A stretch of DNA of 34,259 nucleotides from an uncultured Roseiarcus sp. GTDB lineage: Bacteria; Pseudomonadota; Alphaproteobacteria; Rhizobiales; Beijerinckiaceae. Below, in pieces: positions 9,808 through 19,000 of this stretch; within the stretch, counting starts at the first letter, position 1, and each line of letters opens with the position of its first letter. Made by a program: the position numbers and the translations under genes. The stretch lies in contig CAMFKX010000019.1 of assembly GCA_945957375.1 (NCBI GenBank), positions 1 to 34,259 on the forward strand. The letters run 5' to 3'. The notes below the pieces were generated by a model, which was not told where the DNA came from, searched no databases, and saw only the letters and a list, made by a program, of their open reading frames with translations.

Positions 9808-10547
9808 CCGCCCCAGCCGCCGCCCGCCCCGCTTCGACCATTGTGCTGCTGCGCGACGGGGCGACCGGGCTCGAGACCTTCATGGTCATGCGCCACCACC
9901 AGATCGACTTCGCCTCCGGCGCGCTCGTCTTTCCCGGCGGGCGGATGGAGGCGGCGGACGAAGCGCTGGCGCAGACGCAGGCGCCTTCGGACCCGCTCGC
10001 CCCGTTCAAGGTCGCGGCGATCCGCGAGGCGTTCGAGGAATGCGGCGTGCTGCTGGCGCGGCCCGAGGGCGAGCCGGGGATCGTCTCTGCCGCGCGCGCC
10101 GAAAAGCTGGACCGAGCTGCGCCCTTCGCCGAGCTGATGGCGCGGGAAAGGCTCTCGCCGGCGCTCGACGCGCTGGTTCCCTACGCCCACTGGATCACGC
10201 CGGACTTCGTGCCGAAGCGTTTCGACACGCATTTCTTCCTCGCCCTCGCCCCGCCCGATCAGGCGCTCGCCCACGACGGCCATGAGGCGGTCGATTCCGT
10301 CTGGATTGCGCCGGCGGAAGCGCTGGCCGAGCACGGAAAGCGCTTCAAGCTGCTGTTCCCGACCCACCGAAACTTATGGAAGCTCTCGGCTCACGCCGAC
10401 GCGCAATCCGCGCTCGCCGCGGCGCGCGCGACGCGGGTGGTCACTGTGGTTCCGGAGAAGGCCATGGTCGACGGCGGCCCCGGTCTGAAGATCCCGGCCG
10501 AGGCCGGCTACGGCGGCGAGGCCTTCTCGGTGGTTGGGCTCCTGTAG
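9804..10547 (+). CDS. NUDIX hydrolase, NUDT19-like (possible CoA/acyl-CoA diphosphatase)
   Basis: This 247-residue NUDIX protein overlaps bclA by four bases. The Nudix box is split: FPGGRM (about 46-51) is separated from the catalytic REAFEECGVLL (about 76-86) by roughly 14 more residues than in the canonical G-x5-E-x7-REuxEExGu pattern. Insertions at this place are known in the NUDT19 branch, whose members hydrolyse CoA and CoA esters. Being coupled to a CoA ligase in a CoA-ester pathway, it may trim CoA or stalled acyl-CoAs. This function is inferred. It is the last gene of the rightward box operon. Confidence 0.8.
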   Translation: MTAPAAARPASTIVLLRDGATGLETFMVMRHHQIDFASGALVFPGGRMEAADEALAQTQAPSDPLAPFKVAAIREAFEECGVLLARPEGEPGIVSAARAEKLDRAAPFAELMARERLSPALDALVPYAHWITPDFVPKRFDTHFFLALAPPDQALAHDGHEAVDSVWIAPAEALAEHGKRFKLLFPTHRNLWKLSAHADAQSALAAARATRVVTVVPEKAMVDGGPGLKIPAEAGYGGEAFSVVGLL

Positions 10548-11035
10548 GCGAGGCTTCGCCGCGACATTGGCGTCGCCAGCGAGGATTGTTCGGCGCGCGG
10601 CCGATTTCAAGGACTTAGGACTCGAATCCTGCAACTCGGCGACTTGCAACTCGTCCTCGTCCTGGTCCGCGCGGCGGACGTCTCGAGGACGTTCCTGACG
10701 GCGCTGGAGCTTCCTCCGAGAAGCGTCGCCTGAGGCGCCGCTCGGCCGGACGAAGTCCGTGACAGATTCGAATTTCATACAGCGGCGCGGGTGGCCGCAC
10801 GACGCAGCCCCACTGTCACGACCGTATCATGGATTATCCTGACGATAACCATTTTGTTTCTGCGTAATCCCTCGCTTCTGCGACCTCGTCCGAGGTGCCC
10901 GCGTGGGCGGTCGAAACATTCCGGCGGATTCGTCGCACCGCCGCGACGCGCCGGCGACTGGCCTCGCCTGCGGATGTCTGCATAATCGCGCCGGGCTGCG
11001 GCGACGAACGCTGCTTGGGGAACGCCGGGGGGGCG
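10548..11035. other. Gene-free spacer with dispersed repeat copy
   Basis: This 488-base stretch has no reading frame with recognisable protein features; the open frames in it are overlapping high-GC shadows. It holds one copy of a dispersed repeat (10600-10635), an AT-richer patch around 10828-10870 that could carry a promoter for the downstream GNAT gene, and nothing else that can be named. Confidence 0.6.
10600..10635 (+). repeat. Dispersed repeat, copy 1 (second copy at 23592-23627)
   Basis: GCCGATTTCAAGGACTT (10600-10616) followed 12 bases later by CTGCAAC (10629-10635). The same two blocks, with the same spacing, recur at 23592-23627. Both copies lie 30-60 bases after the 3' end of a gene and on the same strand. 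In one frame both encode ADFKDL-x4-CN, so they may be fragments of a former short coding or mobile unit. Confidence 0.6.
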
Positions 11036-11584
11036 ATGTTCGATCCGAAGACGTTTCACGTGACCGAGACGCTGCACGACGGCTCGGTGGTGGAGTTGCG
11101 CGCGCAGAAGCCGGAGGACCGAAAGGCGATCATCGCGGAAATGGAGCATGCCAGCCCCGACACGCTCTATCACCGCTTCTTCGCGGTGAAGCGCCACCTC
11201 TCGGAGAAGGAGCAGCACTATTTCTTCGACGTCGATTTCGTCAATCACGTCGTCCTGATCGCGGTCACGAAGGCCAACGGCGCCGAGAAGATCCTGGGCG
11301 GCGCCCGCTATGTCGTCACCGAGCCGGGCAAGGCCGAAGTCGCGTTCACCGTCGTCGACGCGTTCCAGCACCACGGGCTCGGGGCGGTGCTGATGCACCA
11401 TATCGCCGCGGTCGCCCGGGATGCGGGGATTACCGAACTGGTCGCCGAAGTCCTGGCCGACAACGTCTCGATGATCGCGGTGTTCGAGCACAGCGGCATG
11501 ATCACCACGGCGCGCCGCGACGGCGCGACCGTCCACGTTACAATGCGCTATCCGGCGGCAGCGGGCCTCACATCCCGCATTTGA
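11036..11584 (+). CDS. GNAT-family N-acetyltransferase
   Basis: This 182-residue protein has a GNAT domain resembling those found alone or fused in protein-lysine acetyltransferases (Pat-like). The N-terminal half carries RAQKPEDRKAI and DTLYHRFFAVK, a pattern usual in that branch. The central AEVAFTVVDAFQHHGLGAVLMHH region is the acetyl-CoA binding motif, with HHGLGA in place of the common QGxGxG/A. NVSMIAVFEHSGM is the C-terminal motif. The ATG at 11036 follows a G-rich run acting as ribosome binding site; the longer frame from 10895 adds Arg-rich residues without family similarity. Its last 17 bases overlap the 3' end of the convergent exported-protein gene. Confidence 0.8.
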   Translation: MFDPKTFHVTETLHDGSVVELRAQKPEDRKAIIAEMEHASPDTLYHRFFAVKRHLSEKEQHYFFDVDFVNHVVLIAVTKANGAEKILGGARYVVTEPGKAEVAFTVVDAFQHHGLGAVLMHHIAAVARDAGITELVAEVLADNVSMIAVFEHSGMITTARRDGATVHVTMRYPAAAGLTSRI

Positions 11585-11984
11585 TCAAGGCGGTGTCGAG
11601 CGTCTTGTCGCCGTTCGGCCGGTAGACGATCTGCGAGCCGGACTTGATCTCGATCTCCACCGACTGGGAGGTGTAGCTGATCGAGTCCTGGCATTCGAAG
11701 TCGAGCGTCGTCAGCCCGCCCTTCTGCACGGTCCTGGTCACCCGGCAAACCTGGTTCGGCAACGTGACCGCGCCCGGGGCGATGATCGCGGCCTGGGCGA
11801 ACTGGTCGACCGGCTGGCGGAAGACGACGCCGCCGCCGCTGCGGACGAAGAGCTTCTTGCATTCGGCCGGCGAGGTCGCCCAGGCGCCCGACAGCCGCCC
11901 CTCGATGCCGGCGGCGGACGCGTGGCCCAGCCCGAACAGCAGAAGCGCGCCGAGCGCCAACCCGCGAGACCCATTCATCATCAC
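11568..11984 (-). CDS. Small exported protein of unknown function
   Basis: This 138-residue protein starts with a signal peptide: a short charged N-terminus (NGSR), the hydrophobic core LALGALLLFGLG and a likely cleavage after HASA. The mature part is about 115 residues with three or four cysteines (AECKKLF, QVCRVTR, DFECQDS, LIKCGM) that could form two disulfides. Small periplasmic proteins of this type, starting GxW-x(n)-CKKLF, occur in Hyphomicrobiales, but I do not recognise a function. Two alternative ATGs follow the first. GGGGGTGTG precedes the start. The gene is convergent with, and overlaps by 17 bases, the GNAT gene. Confidence 0.75.
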   Translation of the reverse strand: MMMNGSRGLALGALLLFGLGHASAAGIEGRLSGAWATSPAECKKLFVRSGGGVVFRQPVDQFAQAAIIAPGAVTLPNQVCRVTRTVQKGGLTTLDFECQDSISYTSQSVEIEIKSGSQIVYRPNGDKTLDTALIKCGM

Positions 11985-12056
11985 ACCCCCGCAGTTTCCT
12001 CGTCGGCGGCACGATAGGGCGCCGCACGCCCCGCCGCCAGAGACGAATGCTGCGGC

Positions 12057-13241
12057 TCAGGAGAAGGCCGGGATGCCGGTGATCGCGCGGCCGAGGATGA
12101 GGGCGTGGATGTCGTGGGTGCCCTCGTAGGTGTTGACCACCTCGAGATTGACGAGGTGACGGGCGACGCCGAACTCGTCGGAGATGCCGTTGCCGCCCAT
12201 CATGTCGCGGGCAGCGCGCGCAATGTCGAGCGCCTTGCCGCAATTGTTGCGCTTGAGGATCGACGTCAGCTCGACCGGGGCCGCGCCCTCGTCCTTCAGC
12301 CGGCCGAGGCGCAAGACAGCCTGGAGACCGAGCGTGATCTCGGTCAGCATGTCGGCGAGCTTCTTCTGGACGAGCTGATTGGCGGCGAGCGGACGCCCGA
12401 ACTGCTTGCGGTCGAGCACGTACTGACGCGCGCGTGCGAAGCAGTCCTCCGCCGCGCCCATGGCGCCCCAGGCGATGCCGTAGCGGGCGCTGTTGAGGCA
12501 GGTGAACGGACCCTTGAGGCCGCGCACCTCGGGAAACGCGTTCTCCTCGGGGCAGAACACCTCGTCGAGCACGATCTCGCCGGTGATCGACGTGCGCAAG
12601 CCCACCTTGCCGTGGATCGCCGGAGCGGAGAGGCCCGTGGCGCCCTTCTCAAGCACGAAGCCGCGGATGTCGCCGGCCTCATCCTTCGCCCAGACGACGA
12701 AGACGTCGGCGATCGGGCTGTTGGTGATCCACATTTTCGCGCCCGAGAGCCGGTAGCCGCCGTCGACCTTGCGCGCGCGGGTGATCATGCCGCCGGCGTC
12801 GGAGCCGTAGTTCGGCTCGGTCAGGCCGAAGCAACCGATGGATTCGCCGGAGGCGAGCCTGGGCAGGTACTTCTGCTTCGTCGCCTCATTTCCGAATTCG
12901 AAGATCGGCAGCATCACCAGCGACGACTGGACGCTCATCATCGAGCGGTAGCCGGAATCGACCCGCTCGACCTCGCGCGCGATCAGGCCGTAGCTGACGT
13001 AGTTCAGACCGGCGCCGCCGTAAGTGTCCGGGATGGTCGCGCCGAGCAGGCCGAGTTCGCCCATGGCGCGGAAGATCGACGGATCGGTCGTCTCGCGCCG
13101 GAACGCCTCCTGCGCCTTCGGCAGCAGCTCGCCCTGCGCGAAGGCCTGTGCCGCGTCGCGCACCGCCCGCTCGTCGGCCGAGAGCTGGCTTTCGAGCGAA
13201 AGCGGATCGTCCCACTGGAAGGACGCGCGGGGGGAAGCCAT
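12057..13241 (-). CDS. gcdH: Glutaryl-CoA dehydrogenase
   Basis: Oxidises and decarboxylates glutaryl-CoA to crotonyl-CoA, passing electrons to ETF. The 394-residue acyl-CoA dehydrogenase has the GCDH-specific [10 protein letters not shown] segment. R99 and S103 there correspond to the Arg/Ser pair that holds the substrate's second carboxylate in characterised enzymes. The catalytic base is E373 in [14 protein letters not shown]-contact motifs [11 protein letters not shown] (138-148) and WITNS (171-175) are present. AGGAG precedes the ATG. It lies 28 bases after the ETF:QO gene in one leftward operon. It joins lysine/tryptophan breakdown and, here, the lower part of the pimeloyl-CoA route from the neighbouring cyclohexanecarboxylate operon. 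Confidence 0.96.
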   Translation of the reverse strand: MASPRASFQWDDPLSLESQLSADERAVRDAAQAFAQGELLPKAQEAFRRETTDPSIFRAMGELGLLGATIPDTYGGAGLNYVSYGLIAREVERVDSGYRSMMSVQSSLVMLPIFEFGNEATKQKYLPRLASGESIGCFGLTEPNYGSDAGGMITRARKVDGGYRLSGAKMWITNSPIADVFVVWAKDEAGDIRGFVLEKGATGLSAPAIHGKVGLRTSITGEIVLDEVFCPEENAFPEVRGLKGPFTCLNSARYGIAWGAMGAAEDCFARARQYVLDRKQFGRPLAANQLVQKKLADMLTEITLGLQAVLRLGRLKDEGAAPVELTSILKRNNCGKALDIARAARDMMGGNGISDEFGVARHLVNLEVVNTYEGTHDIHALILGRAITGIPAFS

Positions 13242-13269
13242 CGGGAATCTCCTGTCGTCTTGGTCGGCG

Positions 13270-14943
13270 TCACATGCCGGAATAGTTCGGACCGCCCCCG
13301 CCCTCGGGCGCGACCCAGACGATGTTCTGGGTCGGGTCCTTGATGTCGCAGGTCTTGCAGTGGACGCAATTCTGCGCGTTGATCACCAGACGCTCGCCGC
13401 CCGTCTCGTCCGCCACGAACTCGTACACCCCGGCCGGGCAATAGCGCTGCTCGGGGCCGGCGTAGCGAGCGAGATTGACGACCACCGGGACGCTCGGATC
13501 CCTCAGCGTCAGGTGCGGCGGCTGGTCCTCCTCGTGGTTGACGTTGCCGACGAACACCGACGACAGCCGGTCGAAGCTGACCTTGCCGTCCGGTTTCGGG
13601 TAGTCGATCTTCGGACTCTCCGCGGCCGGCTTCAGGCAGGCATAGTCAGGTTTGGGGGTGTGGATCGTCCAGGGCGGCGTCGAGACGCCGAGTTTGGGCA
13701 AAAGCCAGTGCTCGACGCCCGTCATCAGCTCGCCGACGAGCGGCCCTTTCTTGAACCACGGCTTGAAGTTGCGGCTTTGCTGAAGCTCAAAGTGGAGCCA
13801 GCTCTTGCGGAAGAGCTCCGGGTAGGCGGTCAGCTCGTCGCCCTGCCGTCCTGCGGCGAGCGCCTCGGCCAGCGCCTCGGCGCACAGCATGCCGCTCTTG
13901 ATCGCCGCGTGGCTGCCCTTGACGCGCGCCGCGTTCATGAAGCCCGCGTCGCAGCCGACCAGCGCGCCGCCGGGAAAGACGACTTTCGGCAGGGCCTGCG
14001 GGCCGCCGTTGTTGATCGCGCGCGCGCCGTAGCTCAGCCGCTTGCCGCCTTCGATGTGCGAGCGGATCGCCGGATGGGTCTTCCAGCGCTGCATCTCCTC
14101 GAACGGGCTCATCCAGGGGTTCTGGTAGTCGAGGCCGATCACGAAGCCGACCGAAACCAGCCGGCCCTCGAGATGGTAGAGGAACCCGCCGCCGAAGGCG
14201 CCCCGGCCCATCGGCCAGCCGGCGGTGTGCATGACGCGGCCGGGCTCGGCCTTGTCCTCAGGAACCTCCCACAGCTCCTTGATGCCGATGGCGTAGGTCT
14301 GCGGATCCTTGCCTTCGGTCAGGCGGAACCGTTCGAGCAATTGCCGGCCGAGCTGGCCGCGCGCGCCCTCGGCGAAGATCGTGTAGCGGCCGGTCAGCTC
14401 CATCCCGAGTTGGAAGGAGCCTTTGGGTTCGCCGTCCTTGCCGATTCCCATGTTGCCGGTCGCGACCCCGCGCACCGAGCCGTCCTCGGCGTAGAGGATC
14501 TCGGCGGCGGCGAAGCCGGGAAAGATCTCGACCCCGAGCGCCTCGGCCTGCTCGGCGAGCCACTTCACGACATAGCCCAGCCGGACGATGTAGCAGCCGT
14601 TGTTGTGAAAATTGCGCGGAACGAGGAAATCCGGAATTCGCCTCGAGCCCGTCTCCGACAAGATCAGGACGTCGTCGCCGACCACGGGCTGGTTCAGCGG
14701 GGCGCCCCGCTCCTTCCAATCGGGAAGGAGCTCCGTCAGGGCCCGCGGGTCCATCACCGCGCCGGACAGGATGTGCGCCCCCGGCTCCGAGCCTTTTTCC
14801 AGGACGACGACCGACAGCTCCGGATTGAGCTGCTTCAGGCGAATGGCCGTCGCGAGCCCGGCCGGCCCCGCCCCGACGACGACCACGTCGTAGGCCATCG
14901 ACTCGCGCGGCCCGAATTGTTCGAGAATTTCCTTCGGCGTCAT
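13270..14943 (-). CDS. etfD: Electron transfer flavoprotein-ubiquinone oxidoreductase
   Basis: Membrane-bound flavoprotein that takes electrons from reduced ETF and reduces ubiquinone, linking acyl-CoA dehydrogenases to respiration. The 557-residue length is usual. The FAD-binding [11 protein letters not shown] lies at about 21-31. The C-terminal 4Fe-4S ligands are C502 ([10 protein letters not shown]) and C526, C529, C532 ([13 protein letters not shown]). A second start at MAYDVVV (residue 16) is possible, but the longer N-terminus [14 protein letters not shown] is common in the family. GAGG lies upstream. It is the first gene of the operon with gcdH and the natural acceptor system for GcdH and AliB. 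Confidence 0.96.
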   Translation of the reverse strand: MTPKEILEQFGPRESMAYDVVVVGAGPAGLATAIRLKQLNPELSVVVLEKGSEPGAHILSGAVMDPRALTELLPDWKERGAPLNQPVVGDDVLILSETGSRRIPDFLVPRNFHNNGCYIVRLGYVVKWLAEQAEALGVEIFPGFAAAEILYAEDGSVRGVATGNMGIGKDGEPKGSFQLGMELTGRYTIFAEGARGQLGRQLLERFRLTEGKDPQTYAIGIKELWEVPEDKAEPGRVMHTAGWPMGRGAFGGGFLYHLEGRLVSVGFVIGLDYQNPWMSPFEEMQRWKTHPAIRSHIEGGKRLSYGARAINNGGPQALPKVVFPGGALVGCDAGFMNAARVKGSHAAIKSGMLCAEALAEALAAGRQGDELTAYPELFRKSWLHFELQQSRNFKPWFKKGPLVGELMTGVEHWLLPKLGVSTPPWTIHTPKPDYACLKPAAESPKIDYPKPDGKVSFDRLSSVFVGNVNHEEDQPPHLTLRDPSVPVVVNLARYAGPEQRYCPAGVYEFVADETGGERLVINAQNCVHCKTCDIKDPTQNIVWVAPEGGGGPNYSGM

Positions 14944-15178
14944 CTGTGGCCTCGTTCTATTTCCGTCCCGCGTCCGCCCGGCGTTCCACCGCTTCGATCC
15001 AGGTCACGCCCCTGATAGAGACGAGCTGGCCGCATGTCACGACCTGATCGTTCATATCTAAACTAACTCCCGGTCCGCAAGGCCCCTCCGGGAAACCCCT
15101 GCATGCGGGCGTGCGCAGACGCCTCGTGTCAAGTCGGACAAAGGTTTCAAGATCGGCGCCGGCGCGCCGCCCTTCGCC

Positions 15179-16822
15179 TTACAGGCTCCCTTCCTTCAGC
15201 ATTTCGCGCAAGCGGAACTTCTGGATCTTGCCCGACGGGGTCGCCGGCAGGGCGTCTCGCACGATCAGCTTCTCCGGAATGTACTGGACGGCGACCCTCT
15301 GGCTCCTGAGGAAGCCGCTCATCGCCTCGAAGTCGAATGCGGCGCCGGGCTTGGCGACCACGACCGCGCAAGCGCGCTCGCCGAGACGCTCGTCGGGAAA
15401 GGCGACGATGGCGATCTGCGCGACCGCCGGGTGTCGGTAGAGCAGCGATTCGATCTCGACCACCGGAATGTTCTCGCCGCCTCGGATGATCACGTCCTTG
15501 GCCCGCCCGCTGATGCGGATGTAGCCGGCCTCGTCCCTGTATGCGAGGTCGCCGGTGTCGAACCAGCCGTCCGCGTCGGTGTTGTTCCACTGCGGGCGCT
15601 TGAGATAGCCGCCGAAGTTGGAGACGGAGCGCACGACCAGCTTCCCCGGCTGGCCCGGCGGCAGGTCCGCCCCGTCGGCGTCGATCACCCTGACCTCCAC
15701 GCCCGGCAGCGCGCAGCCGTCGCTGGTGACGGCGAGGCGGTCGTCGTCGTCCGGCTTGATCAGCGTGACCGCGCCGTTCTCGGTCATGCCCCAGGCCGAG
15801 ACGATCTTGGCGCCGAGCCCCGCGCGCGCCTGTTCGACGAGCGGACCCGGAATCGGCGCGCCCGCGCACAGGAAAGTCTTCAGCGTCGGGACTCCCTCCC
15901 CGGTCTCGGTCACGACGCGGGTCAGGTCGGTCAGGAACGGCGTCGAAGCCATGGTGAAGGTCACCCGCTCCGCGCGAATGAGGTCGGCGGCCGTGGACGG
16001 GTCCCACAAGTCGAGGAGCACGGCGCTGGCGCCGAGCATGATCGGCATCAGGAGCCCGTACATGAAGCCGGTCTGGTGGGCCATCGGCGACGCCATCAGC
16101 ACGATGTCGTCGGCGCCGAGCCTCAGACGCTCGGCATAGGGGGCAATGTTGGCCATCAGCGTGTTCGCCGAATGCATCACCCCCTTGGGCTCGCCGGTGG
16201 TGCCGGACGTGTAGATGAGCTGGGTGATGTCGTCGGGACCCGGGCGGCTTCCGCTCAGGATCGCCGCGGCGTCCGTCTCCTTCTCCCACTCCGGGACCGT
16301 CAGGAGCGCGTCGAAGTCGTCCGCGCCGCCGCCCTCGACAACGAGGACCTGCTTCAGCGACGGCAGGTCCCTGGCGAGGCCGCGCGCCATCGTCTCGTGG
16401 TCGAAGCGCCGATAGGCCTTCGGCGCCACGAACACCTTGGCTTCGCCGTGCTTGAGCATGAATGCGAGTTCGTGCTCGCGGAAGATCGGCATCAGCGGAT
16501 TGAGCACCGCGCCGATTCGCGAACAGGCGAGATAGAGCGCGGCGAAGCGCCAGCCGTTCGGCAACTGCATGGCGACGACGTCGTTGCGGCCGACGCCAAG
16601 GCGAGCGAGGCCGACCGCGATGCGGTCGGCGAGCGTCGCGAGCTCGCGATACGTGAGCCGGCGAACCGCTCCGGTCTCGCGTTCGACAGACGTCAGCGCA
16701 AGCTTGTCCGGGCGGTCGGCGAGGCAGGCGTCGAGTTCGTCGTTGATCGTCCGGTCGCGCCAGAAGCCGCGCGCGACGCTGTCAGCGCGTCGCGGCGGCA
16801 GAAGGACGGCGTCGAATTCCAT
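15179..16822 (-). CDS. aliA: Cyclohexanecarboxylate-CoA ligase
   Basis: Activates cyclohexanecarboxylate (and probably related alicyclic acids) to its CoA thioester. The 547-residue adenylate-forming enzyme has the P-loop IYTSGTTGEPKGVMHSA (about 201-217), the adenylate motif WGMTENGAV, the TGD motif in GWFDTGDLAY, and the C-terminal lysine region PATPSGKIQKF. The N-terminal MEFDAVLLPPRR and the NPLMPIFREHEL segment match what I recall of the AliA family. GGGAGAGGA precedes the ATG. It is the last gene of the leftward badH-badI-aliB-aliA operon. It differs clearly from the benzoate-CoA ligase at 8227, so two separate acyl entry points are present. Confidence 0.9.
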   Translation of the reverse strand: MEFDAVLLPPRRADSVARGFWRDRTINDELDACLADRPDKLALTSVERETGAVRRLTYRELATLADRIAVGLARLGVGRNDVVAMQLPNGWRFAALYLACSRIGAVLNPLMPIFREHELAFMLKHGEAKVFVAPKAYRRFDHETMARGLARDLPSLKQVLVVEGGGADDFDALLTVPEWEKETDAAAILSGSRPGPDDITQLIYTSGTTGEPKGVMHSANTLMANIAPYAERLRLGADDIVLMASPMAHQTGFMYGLLMPIMLGASAVLLDLWDPSTAADLIRAERVTFTMASTPFLTDLTRVVTETGEGVPTLKTFLCAGAPIPGPLVEQARAGLGAKIVSAWGMTENGAVTLIKPDDDDRLAVTSDGCALPGVEVRVIDADGADLPPGQPGKLVVRSVSNFGGYLKRPQWNNTDADGWFDTGDLAYRDEAGYIRISGRAKDVIIRGGENIPVVEIESLLYRHPAVAQIAIVAFPDERLGERACAVVVAKPGAAFDFEAMSGFLRSQRVAVQYIPEKLIVRDALPATPSGKIQKFRLREMLKEGSL

Positions 16823-16865
16823 GTTCCTCTCCCGTTCCCCGTTTGCTTGTCTGCAGTCCTTCGCC

Positions 16866-18017
16866 TCAGGCGGGGACGGCCTCTCGCCCGGCGCGGGTCC
16901 TGGCGATGATCGTCTTCATGATCTGGGCGGTGCCGTCGCCGATCTGGAAGCCGAGCACGTCGCGCAGCCGCTGTTCCAGCGGCCCGCGGTCGTAGCCGCC
17001 GTGTCCGTGCATCAGCAGGCACTGGTGGATCGTGTCGTAGGCGAGCTTCGGCGCCCACCATTTGCACATGGCCGCCTCCGCGCTGTGGGGAGCGCCCTTG
17101 TCCTTCAGCCAGAGCGCCTGCAGGCACAGGAGGCGCGCCGCCTCGACCTGGGTGTCGAAATCGGCGAGGGGATGCGAGACGCCCTGAAACGCCGACAGCG
17201 GCTTGCCGAACGCCTCGCGCCGGGCGACGTAGGCCCAGGTCTCCTCGAGCGAAACGCGCGCGACCGCGAGCACCTGGAGGCCGATCAGCGCCCGGGAGAA
17301 ATCGAAGCCCTGCATCACCTGGACGAAGCCCTTGTTCTCGGCGCCGAGCCGGTGCGAGACGGGCACGCGCACGGCGTCGAAGAACAGCGAGCCGCGCCCG
17401 ATGGCGCGCTGGCCGTGGCAGTCGAACCGGTTGCGCGTGATCCCGGGCAGATCCATCGGCACGAACAGCGCGGTCACGCCATGGGCGCCGGCTTCGACGG
17501 AGCCGGTGCGCCCGAACACGACGGCGGCGTCCGCCTGATCGGCGGCGGAGATCGAGGTCTTTTCCCCGTCGACCACGTAATGGTCGCCGTCGCGCTCGAT
17601 GCGCAAGCGCAGGTTGGCGGCGTCGGAGCCGCCGCGCGGTTCGGTCAGCGCGATCGCGATCAGCGCCTCGCCGGCGGTCAGGCGCCGGAGCCACGGGCCC
17701 ACCACCTCGGGCGCCCCGTGATGAGCGAGGATCTGCGCGTTCAGCGACGCCAGCAGATTGGCGTAGGACATGCTGAGGTCGGCGCGGGCGATCTCCTCGC
17801 AGATCACGCCGGCGGCGAGCGCGCCGAGCCCCGAGCCGCCGAACGTCTCCGGCAGCTCCGGGGCGACGAACCCCATCGCGCCCATGTCCTTGATGAGCCC
17901 GCGGTCGAGCGCGCGGGTGCGGTCGCGTTCCTGGAAGCCGGGCGCGATCCGGTCGGTCGCGAAGCGGCGCGCCTGCTGGGCCAGGGCGACGAGGTCGTCG
18001 TCGAGATAGGGGTTCAT
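16866..18017 (-). CDS. aliB: Cyclohexanecarboxyl-CoA dehydrogenase (acyl-CoA dehydrogenase family)
   Basis: Introduces the first double bond into cyclohexanecarboxyl-CoA. This 383-residue acyl-CoA dehydrogenase has the FAD-contact segment IALTEPRGGSD (122-132) and the C-terminal signature YDTIHQCLLMHGHGGY (about 327-342). At the position where most straight-chain enzymes have catalytic Glu (EGT), this one has Asp361 in GDGTAQI. Alicyclic acyl-CoA dehydrogenases are known to use an aspartate base, although possibly at another site. The gene lies 43 bases before aliA. Between it and badI is a 171-base spacer filled with a RIME-like repeat, yet the four genes still read as one unit. Electrons should go to ETF and ETF:QO. 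Confidence 0.87.
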   Translation of the reverse strand: MNPYLDDDLVALAQQARRFATDRIAPGFQERDRTRALDRGLIKDMGAMGFVAPELPETFGGSGLGALAAGVICEEIARADLSMSYANLLASLNAQILAHHGAPEVVGPWLRRLTAGEALIAIALTEPRGGSDAANLRLRIERDGDHYVVDGEKTSISAADQADAAVVFGRTGSVEAGAHGVTALFVPMDLPGITRNRFDCHGQRAIGRGSLFFDAVRVPVSHRLGAENKGFVQVMQGFDFSRALIGLQVLAVARVSLEETWAYVARREAFGKPLSAFQGVSHPLADFDTQVEAARLLCLQALWLKDKGAPHSAEAAMCKWWAPKLAYDTIHQCLLMHGHGGYDRGPLEQRLRDVLGFQIGDGTAQIMKTIIARTRAGREAVPA

Positions 18018-18036
18018 GGGGAAGCCTTCCGCATTC

Positions 18037-18184
18037 CCTTCTCCCCGCCTGCGGGGAGAAGGTGGCCCGAGGGGCCGGATGAGGGGCTGCGCTGCGCTAG
18101 CCGGAATGATCGGCGGCGCTGCGCCAGCCGGACGGGGCGGCGCAGCCCCTCACCCCGGCCCTCCCCCCGCAAGCGGGGAGAGGG
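18037..18184. repeat. RIME-like double palindrome between aliB and badI
   Basis: Hairpin one pairs CCTTCTCCCCGC (18037-18048) with GCGGGGAGAAGG (18051-18062). Hairpin two pairs CCCTCCCCCCGC (18159-18170) with GCGGGGAGAGGG (18173-18184), with one mismatch. Between them, TGAGGGGCTGCGC (18080-18092) pairs perfectly with GCGCAGCCCCTCA (18140-18152). The layout matches the Rhizobium-specific intergenic mosaic elements. It supports a Hyphomicrobiales origin and may affect mRNA stability inside the operon. Confidence 0.75.
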
Positions 18185-18188
18185 AGCG

Positions 18189-18971
18189 CTATTTCGCATG
18201 CTTGCGGAATTGCGGCTTGCGTTTCTCCTTGAGCGCGGCGACGCCTTCCTTCGACTCTTCGGTCTCGTAGTAGAGCTTCAGCGCGTACATGCCCATGCCG
18301 GCGATCCCGGCCTGATGGGCGGTGTCGGCGTTGAAGCTGCGCTTGGCGATGGCCAGCGCCGTCGGGCTGCGCTCGCACAGCTCCTCGCCCCACTTCTGCA
18401 CTTCGGCGTCGAGTTGGTCGTGCGGCACGCAGAGGTTGGCGAGCCCCATCTCCACCGCTTCCTTGCCGGAGTAGCGCCGGCACAGATACCACATCTCGCG
18501 CGCCTTCTTTTCCCCGACGACGCGGGCGAGGAAGGCGGTGCCGTAGCCCGGGTCGACCGAGCCCATCTTCGGGCCGACCTGGCCGAACACCGCCTTGTCC
18601 GAGCAGATGGTCAGGTCGCAGAGGGTGGCGAGCACGTTGCCGCCGCCGATGGCGAAGCCCTGGACGCGCGCGATCACCGGCTTCGGCACGTCGCGGATGG
18701 CGGCGTGCAATTCCTCCATCGGCAGGCCGATCGTGCCGCGGCCGTCGTAGGCGCCGTCGTGCGCCGACTGGTCGCCGCCGGTGCAGAAAGCGCGGTCGCC
18801 GGCCCCCGCGAGCACGATCGCGCCGACATCGCGGTCGTACCCGGCCTTGTAGAGCGCCTTGATCAGTTCGTCGCAGGTCGTCCCGCGAAAGGCGTTCATC
18901 TTGTCGGGCCGGTTGATGACGATCCAGGCGACGCCGTTGCGGATCTCGTAAAGGATGTCTTCGAAGGTCAT
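18189..18971 (-). CDS. badI: 2-ketocyclohexanecarboxyl-CoA hydrolase
   Basis: Cleaves the alicyclic ring of 2-ketocyclohexanecarboxyl-CoA to pimeloyl-CoA. The 260-residue length matches BadI of Rhodopseudomonas palustris as I recall it, and the protein is of the crotonase fold, close to MenB. The oxyanion-hole segments are FCTGGDQSAH (about 77-86) and QGFAIGGGNVLATLCDL (about 118-134). The MenB-like VGPKMGSVDPGYG follows. The start at 18971 is chosen because the upstream extension reads through badH in another frame and shows no similarity. It follows badH by 29 bases. BadI marks the ring-cleavage step that is specific to this pathway. Confidence 0.92.
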   Translation of the reverse strand: MTFEDILYEIRNGVAWIVINRPDKMNAFRGTTCDELIKALYKAGYDRDVGAIVLAGAGDRAFCTGGDQSAHDGAYDGRGTIGLPMEELHAAIRDVPKPVIARVQGFAIGGGNVLATLCDLTICSDKAVFGQVGPKMGSVDPGYGTAFLARVVGEKKAREMWYLCRRYSGKEAVEMGLANLCVPHDQLDAEVQKWGEELCERSPTALAIAKRSFNADTAHQAGIAGMGMYALKLYYETEESKEGVAALKEKRKPQFRKHAK

Positions 18972-19000
18972 GGAACGCCTCTTTGCGAAATCTTGTGCGA

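Noticed and set aside
10374-10778. 134-codon minus-strand frame after the NUDIX gene
   Set aside because: It overlaps the NUDIX 3' end, has charged low-complexity sequence, and its centre is the dispersed repeat; no family features.
11578-11588. FNR-like TTGATCAA at the end of the GNAT gene
   Set aside because: The half-sites have no spacer, and it lies at convergent 3' ends, not before a gene.
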